Below, in pieces: positions 1 through 6,706 of a DNA stretch of 24,051 nucleotides. The stretch covers positions 1 to 24,051 of IMG/VR virus record IMGVR_UViG_3300000116_000219. One strand, given 5' to 3'. The notes beneath the pieces are model-generated. The model worked only from the letters and a program-made list of their open reading frames with translations. It was not told the DNA's origin and did not search any database. The DNA is from a virus. Each line of letters begins with the position of its first letter. Positions within the stretch are counted from its first letter, which is position 1. A program made the translations under genes and the position numbers.

Positions 1-631
1 GAATCATCTGTTTATAATCTATTTCACTAGAATATGTAGCATTTTCATTTAATACAGGTGAAACTATGTTAAATACCATTTCTTTATCTTCTTTTGATAA
101 AATATCTGGTAGGTAGGGGGTAAAATATGCTTTTCCTTTTTTAGCTGCTGCTCTAGAATTTCTACCTCTCATACCTTCATCTTGTGTAGTAACAACTTTT
201 AAATCTAAATTATTATACTTTTCAGGATTTTTCTTTAGGGCTTTTGCTCTATTTATTATATCTTTTTCATCATCATCTGCTCCTTCTCTTTTACCTATTA
301 TCCAATAAATAATATCTTGAGGATTATTTTTAGCAAAGCTATAAATATCACCAATAGGCATTTTTGAAGGTTGTATTTTAACTTTAGGTGGTAAATAATT
401 CTGATATATTTCCCAAATTAAAATAGCTTCTGCTTGAGATATACCATTTCTTTCACCACTACCTACTAATATTATTAATTCATCAATTTCAGGGTATTGT
501 TTTAAAGCTTCATCTACTACTTCAAAATGTCCCCCTATAGGTGGTTTAAAACCCCCACCATATAAAGCAACTATTTTATTTTTATTTTCGGGCAATAACC
601 CTTCTAATAATGATTTTGTTAATTTATTCAT
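1..631 (-). CDS. Nucleotidyltransferase (cytidylyltransferase/NadM-like), 3' part beyond the window
   Basis: Open for 210 codons from ATG at 631-629 to the left edge, so the C-terminus is missing. Residues 25-35 read GGGFKPPIGGH. This is the phage form of the GGF-P-(H)xGH nucleotide-binding loop of the HIGH-superfamily nucleotidyltransferases (NMN adenylyltransferase, CoaD, glycerol-3-phosphate cytidylyltransferase). An Ile-rich strand with GSGERNG follows at 52-63, and a basic segment GRNSRAAAKKGK at 156-167 sits where the family has its second phosphate-binding motif (ISxxxxR). These enzymes transfer a nucleotide from NTP to a phosphorylated acceptor; the acceptor here cannot be read from sequence. 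The start overlaps the stop of the upstream kinase gene as TAATG, so the two are probably translationally coupled. The N-terminus carries LLEG (residues 8-11), compatible with a prohead-protease site. Superfamily call strong, substrate unknown. Confidence 0.8.
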   Translation of the reverse strand, partial: MNKLTKSLLEGLLPENKNKIVALYGGGFKPPIGGHFEVVDEALKQYPEIDELIILVGSGERNGISQAEAILIWEIYQNYLPPKVKIQPSKMPIGDIYSFAKNNPQDIIYWIIGKREGADDDEKDIINRAKALKKNPEKYNNLDLKVVTTQDEGMRGRNSRAAAKKGKAYFTPYLPDILSKEDKEMVFNIVSPVLNENATYSSEIDYKQMI

Positions 632-1449
632 TAAGCTAAAAATTGTTTTAATCTCATTTGTGCTTCTTCTTTAGACATAGTGTATTCAATTACATCCTGT
701 AAAAATTCATCACTTAACATATCTTGAATTTCAGCATTTAATTCTGCTTTTTGAATTTTAGATTTTTCTATTTGTGATGGGGTTTTAGGTTTTGTATTTT
801 CTGGTTTAAATGGGTCAAGGTATTTTTTTATAATCTTATCTATATCTTGCATTCTATCATCTAATGTGTTAGCTACTGCTACAAAATTATTTCCAAATAA
901 ATTAGCGTATTTAGGTAAATTATCTGTTACACTTTTCCAAGTACGCATTACAATTGCAGGAGCTAAACTTCTATCTTCCCCTCCTGATTTTGTGTATCTA
1001 TCTTGATTTTGGCTTAGTGAACGTTGTAAATCAGTATACACATATAGCATAAACACTTCATATCCAGCTTCTTCTAATTCATTTTTTAATTTAACAGTAT
1101 TATTAAATGAAGCTGCTGTACCATCTAATATAAATGATTCTTTACCTTCAATAGTAGCAGCTATATCACCTTTAAAATTTTTATTAGCTTGAGCCATTGA
1201 TTTAGCTTGTTGACTTCTTTCTTCAGGTGTAGCATTTTTTAAATCTAATGATACATTAGCTTGTTTTAACATATCAACAAAAATATTATCAATATTCATT
1301 ATTTTTAAACCACCTAAGTCTAAACCTTTTAATATATATCCTTTACCAGCTCCAGGAGCTCCTGCTAAAATTATAGCTTTAGGCGCATCTGTAGCCTCTT
1401 TTAATAGCCTACCTTCTGCTACATATTTTTTATAATTAAAGTCGTCCAT
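631..1449 (-). CDS. P-loop kinase, AAA/zeta-toxin-like, with a capsid-targeting-like N-terminus
   Basis: 272 aa. A Walker A loop GAPGAGKG lies at residues 30-37 (Lys36). It is followed by an acidic NID at 53-54, a second strand FILDGT at 106-111, and a lid-like Arg series (R143, R151, R160). This layout fits small NMP-kinase/zeta-toxin/polynucleotide-kinase-like P-loop enzymes that phosphorylate a small molecule or a nucleic-acid end. The target is not identifiable. The C-terminal third (about 212-272) is Lys/Glu-rich and helical. The first 19 residues (MDDFNYKKYVAEGRLLKEA) resemble the T4 internal-protein capsid-targeting peptide (MKTYQEFIAEA), with possible gp21-type cuts after VAE (E12) and LKE (E18). 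The gene has its own upstream AT element and is coupled by TAATG to the nucleotidyltransferase downstream. Kinase fold fairly sure; capsid targeting is inference. Confidence 0.75.
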   Translation of the reverse strand: MDDFNYKKYVAEGRLLKEATDAPKAIILAGAPGAGKGYILKGLDLGGLKIMNIDNIFVDMLKQANVSLDLKNATPEERSQQAKSMAQANKNFKGDIAATIEGKESFILDGTAASFNNTVKLKNELEEAGYEVFMLYVYTDLQRSLSQNQDRYTKSGGEDRSLAPAIVMRTWKSVTDNLPKYANLFGNNFVAVANTLDDRMQDIDKIIKKYLDPFKPENTKPKTPSQIEKSKIQKAELNAEIQDMLSDEFLQDVIEYTMSKEEAQMRLKQFLA

Positions 1450-1451
1450 AG

Positions 1452-1470
1452 TATTTTGTTATAAATATTA
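1452..1470 (-). promoter_or_regulatory. Conserved AT element, copy 1 (putative phage promoter)
   Basis: On the minus strand this reads TAATATTTATAACAAAATA and ends two bases before the ATG of the kinase gene. Its first three bases are the stop codon of the PD-(D/E)XK nuclease gene. The core ATATTTATAA is identical in three other leaders of this window. It holds a -10-like TATAAC (1463-1458) only 8 nt from the start codon, so a promoter here would give an almost leaderless mRNA. A translation-related or RNA-processing element is the alternative. Confidence 0.45.
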
Positions 1471-2256
1471 TAACTTTCTTTTAGCTGTAGTTTTAAATTC
1501 TGTAAATGTAGGAGAATGTCTAGGAAATTCTAAATCAAATAATTTTTTAACAGTATTAAAAATATCTATATTTTCACCTTGTGTACGTTTTGACTCATGC
1601 ATTTCCCAACCTTTACCTTTTAAACGTTTACCTTCTTTATCTTTACCTCTAGATTTAGATTTTAACCATAATACTCCTACTCTATCTACAGTTTTACCAT
1701 AACATTCTTCATAACATTGAGCATAAATAGCTCCTTGTAAGTCATGAGTTATTTGTAGGTTATTTGATGTTTTAAAATCAATAATCCACATTTCTGTTTT
1801 ACCATCTATTTCTATTTCACATACTAAATCACAAGTACCTGCTACTTTAATTTTATCTGAAAATAAATGTACTTCTGCTTCAACTAATGTAGGATTATAT
1901 TCTTCCCAAAAATCAACAAATTTTAAAAACATTTGCCAAACATCAGGATTATATACAGGTATACCATTGGATAAAAAATTTAATTCTTTACCATTAAGAT
2001 AATCCTCAATCATTTCGTGTACTTGAGTACCTTCTTCAGCTGCTTTTTTAACAATCCAATCAGCACTAAAACCTACTTTCTTTAACCAATCTTGAAAATG
2101 TTTTCCTTTAGGATAACAACTTAAAACATACGTTATTGAAGGATAATATTTACCATTTCTACGATAATATCTTGCATCGGGGAGTGTGATTTGTTTTGAA
2201 TCTTCACTAATTTCTAAAATTCTATTATAAGACTTTTTTATATTTCTTTTTTTCAT
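1468..2256 (-). CDS. PD-(D/E)XK exonuclease, RecB/Cas4-like
   Basis: 262 aa. All core motifs of the RecB-type PD-(D/E)XK nuclease family are visible in order: GTQVHEMIE with H80; acidic strand EAEVH at 126-130; GTCD with D143; IIDFKT with D160 and K162; and QGAIYAQ at 174-180 matching the QxxxY motif. D143, D160 and K162 form the expected metal/catalytic set, so it is likely active. The length suits a single-domain phage exonuclease used in recombination, replication-end processing or host-DNA breakdown. I see no Fe-S cysteine cluster like that of Cas4. The N-terminal 45 residues are basic and the C-terminus is Lys/Arg-rich, compatible with DNA binding. The start overlaps the primase stop by four bases (ATGA), so the two replication-type proteins are probably made together. 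Confidence 0.85.
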   Translation of the reverse strand: MKKRNIKKSYNRILEISEDSKQITLPDARYYRRNGKYYPSITYVLSCYPKGKHFQDWLKKVGFSADWIVKKAAEEGTQVHEMIEDYLNGKELNFLSNGIPVYNPDVWQMFLKFVDFWEEYNPTLVEAEVHLFSDKIKVAGTCDLVCEIEIDGKTEMWIIDFKTSNNLQITHDLQGAIYAQCYEECYGKTVDRVGVLWLKSKSRGKDKEGKRLKGKGWEMHESKRTQGENIDIFNTVKKLFDLEFPRHSPTFTEFKTTAKRKL

Positions 2257-3185
2257 ATTGATTGTAATTTCCTTTCCATTAATTGGTAGGAGGTTAAGGG
2301 GAATGTATTTTGGATTAATGTTGTAAAATCATAAAACCCCATTTCACTAGGATCTTTTTCTTTAAGATCTATTAAATAAACTTCTTTTCCTTCATTTATA
2401 AATTCTTCTGCAAATTTAATTGCTTGTTTCATAGCGTCTGTATCTAATGCTATGTATATTTTTTTAATTGTTGATGTAACTATTTTTTTCCTTAATTCAG
2501 ATTGTATGTTTTTACCTAATAAAGGAATAGCATTGCGTTTTATGGCAATAGCATCAAACATACCTTCACATATAACTAAGGGTAAAGACCAATTAATTAA
2601 ATGTTCATTTGGTATTATATTTCTTGATGCTTCTGGGTTTTTATATTTTATATAAGGATCTTTTTCAAATGACCTTCCTGTAAAATAATTTAAATTACCA
2701 TTTTTATCATAAGAAGGAATAATAACCATTTTAGCATATCTACCATATTCACAATATCCTATATTATATTTTTCAATATCTTTAATAGTTATACCTCTAT
2801 TCTTTAAATAAACCCATGCCTGTCTTCCTATTATATTTTTACTATTATTAATTATAGGGATAAATTCATCTGGTAGTTTTAAATCGTATTTAATTACTTC
2901 TATATCTTTAACTTGATAGCCCGTCTTTACTAATGACTTTAATTCTGAAAAATGTTCGGGTAATGCTTTTACCTTTTTAAATAAAGTATTTAAGTATTTT
3001 CCTTTTTCATTACAAACCCAACAATGCCAAGGATGATATCCTTTTTTATTATCTGTAAAATTAATTTCTAATTTAGGTTTAGAATGATTACATAAGGGAC
3101 AATGAAATGCTCTATTACCCCGAGCAGTCATTTTTCCATCTCCTAATACTCTACTTACTAAGCTTACTAGTAGTTCATTTATCAT
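2253..3185 (-). CDS. DNA primase, DnaG/T4 gp61-like
   Basis: 310 aa, close to the size of T4 gp61 and much shorter than bacterial DnaG. An N-terminal zinc ribbon has CPLC (C29, C32) and CWVC (C55, C58). The primase core has the motif around GRYAKMVIIPSYD (148-160) with YFTGRSF (167-173). The TOPRIM fold follows, with VICEG (E207), ALDTDA (D248, D250) and a third acidic residue in KEKDPSE (D278). It synthesises RNA primers for lagging-strand replication. No helicase-interaction domain is obvious, and no gp41-like helicase lies in the window. It directly precedes, and overlaps by ATGA, the RecB-like nuclease gene. An 18-bp A/T leader without Shine-Dalgarno separates it from the GIY-YIG gene. 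All catalytic residues appear present. Confidence 0.92.
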   Translation of the reverse strand: MINELLVSLVSRVLGDGKMTARGNRAFHCPLCNHSKPKLEINFTDNKKGYHPWHCWVCNEKGKYLNTLFKKVKALPEHFSELKSLVKTGYQVKDIEVIKYDLKLPDEFIPIINNSKNIIGRQAWVYLKNRGITIKDIEKYNIGYCEYGRYAKMVIIPSYDKNGNLNYFTGRSFEKDPYIKYKNPEASRNIIPNEHLINWSLPLVICEGMFDAIAIKRNAIPLLGKNIQSELRKKIVTSTIKKIYIALDTDAMKQAIKFAEEFINEGKEVYLIDLKEKDPSEMGFYDFTTLIQNTFPLTSYQLMERKLQSI

Positions 3186-3203
3186 ATAGGAAATGTACGA
3201 ATA

Positions 3204-3704
3204 TTATTTTATATCTCCAAAGTCACGTGAAAAAAATTTACCTAATATATTATCATTAATATGAGTACTATGTTTATCTTCTAATACTTCATTTTTAAAT
3301 AAATGTTTAGTCTCATAGTATGTTAATAGTTTTTTAGAAGGAACAAATTCTAATATACGTTTTTCCCAATTTTCACCTGCATTATCTTGTTGGGATAATG
3401 TAATTATTTCTTTTTGAGATCCAAAATAATCTTTCCAATCTGATTCTGTTATAGTTTTTTGTTTTAAAGGAGTGCGTCCTTTAAGACCTTGTTTAGATCT
3501 TTCTTCTTTTAAAGCTTGTAAAGCCTTTTTACCTAGTTTTTTATTTCTCTCAAAATATAAAACTTTTTTACCTATATATCTTGTATCTGTAGGTTTATGT
3601 TTAACTTCATATATAAACCCATAAGTTCCTTTAGGCATATCTTTTATTGATGTTATAACCCTTCCCTGGTATATCCAGGTAGCGGCTGTTGGCATATTTG
3701 TCAT
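3204..3704 (-). CDS. GIY-YIG family endonuclease
   Basis: 166 aa. The N-terminal half carries GTYGFIYEV (26-34, GIY strand with Y32) and RYIGKK (42-47, YIG strand). Arg53 lies in the helix position of the catalytic Arg. ETKHLF starts at 131 with the candidate metal-binding Glu131, followed by NDNILGKFF (150-158). The YIGKK, SDWKDYFGS and E-x-x-HLF...NILGKF series matches small freestanding phage GIY-YIG proteins. It could be a homing endonuclease (Seg-like) or a repair/degradation nuclease. No separate DNA-binding module is evident beyond the basic stretch at about 53-85. It sits exactly between the last tail-surface gene (18 bp gap) and the primase gene (18 bp gap), a position typical of an inserted mobile gene. 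Fold confident, role open. Confidence 0.82.
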   Translation of the reverse strand: MTNMPTAATWIYQGRVITSIKDMPKGTYGFIYEVKHKPTDTRYIGKKVLYFERNKKLGKKALQALKEERSKQGLKGRTPLKQKTITESDWKDYFGSQKEIITLSQQDNAGENWEKRILEFVPSKKLLTYYETKHLFKNEVLEDKHSTHINDNILGKFFSRDFGDIK

Positions 3705-3722
3705 TTAAAGTTATTAATAAGG

Positions 3723-4898
3723 TTAAATTGAGTCAAATGATACTTGAATTTCTAAGTCAGAATTCATTGGAACTTTAGTAGGAACCGATAATTTTCCAAT
3801 AGCTAATAAATTTTGTTCATTATCATATAACCCTACAGTTGTAATATAAGGACTAAAATATGATCCTGTTGCAAAATCTTTATAAACATTATTAGTTCCT
3901 AAAGGAACATTTGCTTGGCTACCCGATAATAATGATGGGTTTAATGAATAACCAAATTCATTTTCTCTTACAGTACATTTGTATTGATGTTCATATAAGG
4001 TAACTGATGATGAAAATCCTACAGTAAGATATTGTAATTGGTTAGCTCCAGAAAAACCATTTTGTCCTCCTAACACTGAATTTCCTATTCCAGCAACAAC
4101 AGCAAGTGAAGAATAAGGATTACCTGCAGATTTACTTATAGGAGTTAAAACTATATTCCCATGTTCATAAGCTACATTACCACAATATTCATTTTTAATA
4201 TTTACCGCACCACCCGTTCCTGAATAAAGCATATTTCCTTCTTTATCATCATGGATTGTATATGTTGTTGGACCTCCATTAGGTATGTATTCTATACCTA
4301 TACTTTGGGGTTCAATATTACTACCCCATAATTTTGAAGGGATTGAAAATAATGTTACAAAATTATTATTAGAAGCACCTGCTACAGTTACCTCTTCTCC
4401 TAATAATGCTGTTCTAGTTTGAGTAATAGTACTTGATAGATAATTATCATATTGAGGACTTTTTGCTGCTCCAATAGGCATATTATTTGATCCTTCAATA
4501 CCTAAATTAAGATTGTTATATCCAGCAAATGTATTATTTTGAGGACCAGATAAACCATATAGTAAACTTGAAGTAGCAACTAAACTACCAGATTCACTTC
4601 CAAAATAATTAGAATAATAAAGTTGCATTACACTTGAATAAACAGAATTAGTATTCAATTTATTTACAAATCCTGTAAAATTTTGAGAACCCGAAATAGT
4701 AGATCCATAAGCTGAACCATATAAAGTATTTTGTGTAGTTTCAAATATTAATTTATTAGCTGGGGGTTGAGTACCAAAATAAACTTCAATTCCTACATTA
4801 GATGCCGTCATAGCATTTCCTGTAAAGCTAAATCCTTTATTAGCTGAAAAGGGGGTTATTACAATGTCTTTTGTTGTAAATTGTTTGTACGCTGACAT
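3723..4898 (-). CDS. Phage virion surface/structural protein, paralogue B
   Basis: 391 aa, Ser/Gly/Asn-rich, low in charge and mostly predicted beta, as expected for a virion surface protein. Its last ~90 residues contain the pattern F-x-Y-S-x-NPS-x-x-SGS, then YITTVGLYDNEQNLLAIGKLS (start at Y354 or close by) and a final beta strand. The same pattern ends the neighbouring 357-aa protein. The middle (GSESGSLVATSSLLY, NTFAGYNNLNLGIEG) also aligns with that neighbour, so the two are full-length tandem paralogues that have diverged strongly. I recall this C-terminal VGLYND-type signature in structural proteins of marine myoviruses and Bacteroides phages, but its exact virion position is not known to me. 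The gap to the upstream gene is 5 nt. There is no signal peptide or membrane segment. Confidence 0.7.
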   Translation of the reverse strand: MSAYKQFTTKDIVITPFSANKGFSFTGNAMTASNVGIEVYFGTQPPANKLIFETTQNTLYGSAYGSTISGSQNFTGFVNKLNTNSVYSSVMQLYYSNYFGSESGSLVATSSLLYGLSGPQNNTFAGYNNLNLGIEGSNNMPIGAAKSPQYDNYLSSTITQTRTALLGEEVTVAGASNNNFVTLFSIPSKLWGSNIEPQSIGIEYIPNGGPTTYTIHDDKEGNMLYSGTGGAVNIKNEYCGNVAYEHGNIVLTPISKSAGNPYSSLAVVAGIGNSVLGGQNGFSGANQLQYLTVGFSSSVTLYEHQYKCTVRENEFGYSLNPSLLSGSQANVPLGTNNVYKDFATGSYFSPYITTVGLYDNEQNLLAIGKLSVPTKVPMNSDLEIQVSFDSI

Positions 4899-4903
4899 AC
4901 ATT

Positions 4904-5977
4904 TTAGTAATCTAATTTAACTCTAACAAGTAGTTCTTTTGTAAAATCTTTAGCTAAGGGTCTGCTTAATTTTGCTATAGCACACAATTCATTTGAATCA
5001 TTATATAAACCTACACTTGTAATAAATGTTTGTGGATTATTTTGCATTTGAGGCCATAATAATTGTCCTGTTGAACCTGAAACAAATGATGGATTTGAAG
5101 AATAATTAAAATCTGCATTTTGAGCTCTTACAAAATAAAAATCAGATGCTAATGTTTCTTGAGAATTTAATCTAAAAGTATTTCCAGCAAATACACTTTG
5201 AGATATAGCTCCATATAGTTTAGACATATTAGCATCATTTTGATTTGAGTTTCGTGCTGTACCTAAACTAATACCTCCATCAGTTCCAAAAGGTTGATCG
5301 CCATCTAATGCTGCTGCATTTAATAATATTAATCCTACATCTGGTAAAAATAAACCATATGATCCTGAAGCTGGTGTATAACCATTAGCATTTAAACCTG
5401 TATAAACTGTTCCTTCTGATCCTGAAACTACTTGGTAAACTCTTCCAGCATTTCCAAAAACATTACCAGTACTTATATTACTATTATCTGTTAAGCTTAA
5501 TGTTACACCTGCTCCTGCTCCAGCACCACCTGATGATCCTGATAAAGATAAAGCCATTGTACCTAATGCTAATGATTCTTTGTATCTTGCTCTTTCAAGT
5601 GATATAGCGTAAAAATATGAGGATGAATAATTTCCAAATATAAAAGGTTCTGTATCATCCCCTAAAGCTATATTTTGATATTGACCAAATATAGTAGATG
5701 AAGGTGATTTACCAGGAACTAAAGAATTATAAAGTAAACTACCACTACCTACTTCATCACCATAAGCTATATCAAATTGAACTGCTGCTGTAGTTTCTGT
5801 AGATGCTGTTTGGTAAACATGAAGATAGTATTGTCCTGAATTAGATGAGTTTTGTACTGATGAAGTATAAGCTTCAGTTAATCGAGGTTCATTTCCACTC
5901 CATAAAGTTCCTGTTGTAGAATCTATACTATTAATTATGTCACCTGCACCAAATGTTGTAAAAGCTCCGTTAGCCAT
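4904..5977 (-). CDS. Phage virion surface/structural protein, paralogue A
   Basis: 357 aa. It has the fuller version of the family pattern: QFDIAYGDEVGSGSLLY at 66-82, STIFGQYQNIALG in the next segment, then AISLERARYKESL. The C-terminus has NYSSNPSFVSGS, FITSVGLYNDSNELCAIAKL and RPLAKDFTKELLVRVKLDY. A Gly/Ala linker (SGSSGGAGAGAGV, about residues 147-159) separates two halves. It is probably a repeated tail-fibre, head-fibre or decoration protein; the role is inferred from family resemblance and from its position after the tail-tip genes. The 21-bp leader contains a 9-T run (5979-5987; A-run in the mRNA) and no Shine-Dalgarno. Paralogue of 3723-4898. Confidence 0.7.
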   Translation of the reverse strand: MANGAFTTFGAGDIINSIDSTTGTLWSGNEPRLTEAYTSSVQNSSNSGQYYLHVYQTASTETTAAVQFDIAYGDEVGSGSLLYNSLVPGKSPSSTIFGQYQNIALGDDTEPFIFGNYSSSYFYAISLERARYKESLALGTMALSLSGSSGGAGAGAGVTLSLTDNSNISTGNVFGNAGRVYQVVSGSEGTVYTGLNANGYTPASGSYGLFLPDVGLILLNAAALDGDQPFGTDGGISLGTARNSNQNDANMSKLYGAISQSVFAGNTFRLNSQETLASDFYFVRAQNADFNYSSNPSFVSGSTGQLLWPQMQNNPQTFITSVGLYNDSNELCAIAKLSRPLAKDFTKELLVRVKLDY

Positions 5978-5998
5978 GTTTTTTTTTGTTTTAAATTT

Positions 5999-6649
5999 TT
6001 ATTGCATTCCTGCTGATTTTCTTAACTCAAATGGAACCTGTAATCTTGCTCCTGTATTTCTACCTACAACTGTTAAAGTTGCATATAATGTATCTAAAGA
6101 ACCAAATATATTAATTGAGGTAGCAGTAATTGTAAAGTTAGTTCCTGTTACTGTTTTAGAAACATTAGTACCTAAAGTTGTTTGTTGGTTTAATACTTCA
6201 TTTGAATTAGCTCCTCCACCTGTAATGTTAGCATAAGTAATATTTGACATAGTTACAGTATAACCATCTGCTTCTGACTCTACACCTGTAAATGTTTGGG
6301 TTTGTGGTGTAAATGATGGTGCTAAAGTTTCTCCTGTTACTAATTGGATAACTGATGGTGCTATAATAGTAGGCATAACTGCAGTTGAACGAGGTAAAGT
6401 AACTAATTTATACTTCATCGTTTGTAATTCATTAGGAAATGCCTCTAATACAGGCATATTTTCAATTGCTTCCCCATAATAAGCTGATCCTGAAGGATGA
6501 TTTGGATTATATAAAGAATAATCTACTTCATCATCTGCTAATGAAAATTGTGTTACATTAAAAGCATTACCACCTTGAGCTAATAATTCTCTTCCTTTTT
6601 TTGTTAAAATAGCATCTACTGTTACTACTTGATTATTTAAATATCCCAT
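5999..6649 (-). CDS. Phage structural protein with DAILTKKGRELLA N-terminus and Ig-like C-terminus
   Basis: 216 aa. The N-terminus (VVTVDAILTKKGRELLAQ, 8-25; then VTQFSLADDEVDY, 32-44, and YNPNHPSGSAYYGEAIENMP, 47-66) is a compact module I recall from many marine T4-like phages, where it precedes fibre or baseplate genes. Residues ~95-216 are Thr/Ser-rich beta strands ending in LYATLTVVGRNTGARLQVPFELR, which reads as an immunoglobulin-like domain. Likely a baseplate- or fibre-attachment protein. It stands behind the giant protein with a 57-bp gap, the longest in the window, which contains copy 2 of the conserved AT element. It may therefore head a transcript that also covers the two paralogues and possibly the GIY-YIG gene. 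Confidence 0.65.
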   Translation of the reverse strand: MGYLNNQVVTVDAILTKKGRELLAQGGNAFNVTQFSLADDEVDYSLYNPNHPSGSAYYGEAIENMPVLEAFPNELQTMKYKLVTLPRSTAVMPTIIAPSVIQLVTGETLAPSFTPQTQTFTGVESEADGYTVTMSNITYANITGGGANSNEVLNQQTTLGTNVSKTVTGTNFTITATSINIFGSLDTLYATLTVVGRNTGARLQVPFELRKSAGMQ

Positions 6650-6659
6650 TTTTTATTAG

Positions 6660-6678
6660 TATTTTATTATAAATATAT
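6660..6678 (-). promoter_or_regulatory. Conserved AT element, copy 2 (putative phage promoter)
   Basis: Minus-strand sequence ATATATTTATAATAAAATA lies in the 57-bp gap before the 216-aa gene. It contains TATAAT (6671-6666) 16 nt from the ATG. Copies 1 and 2 share AATACT downstream of the core, so their match extends to about 19 positions with one internal difference. This is the clearest promoter-like location, because the preceding gene is the 7.6-kb giant structural gene. Confidence 0.5.
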
Positions 6679-6706
6679 GTATTTTTTGTTTCTAATCCAA
6701 ATTATA

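Noticed and set aside
1459-1468. Exact T4 late-promoter octamer TATAAATA on the plus strand within each AT element
   Set aside because: It would point away from all genes in the window. The minus-strand reading (TATAAT close to the ATG) fits gene direction better, so the T4 octamer is treated as coincidence of a near-palindromic AT sequence.
5979-5987. Run of nine T (A-run in the mRNA) before paralogue A, considered as a terminator or slippage site
   Set aside because: No stem precedes it and it lies in the leader, not in a coding frame; A-rich leaders are common here.
6650-6706. Longest gap, searched for a rho-independent terminator or tRNA
   Set aside because: Nearly pure A/T with no GC-containing stem-loop and no tRNA-like arms; only the AT element is supportable.
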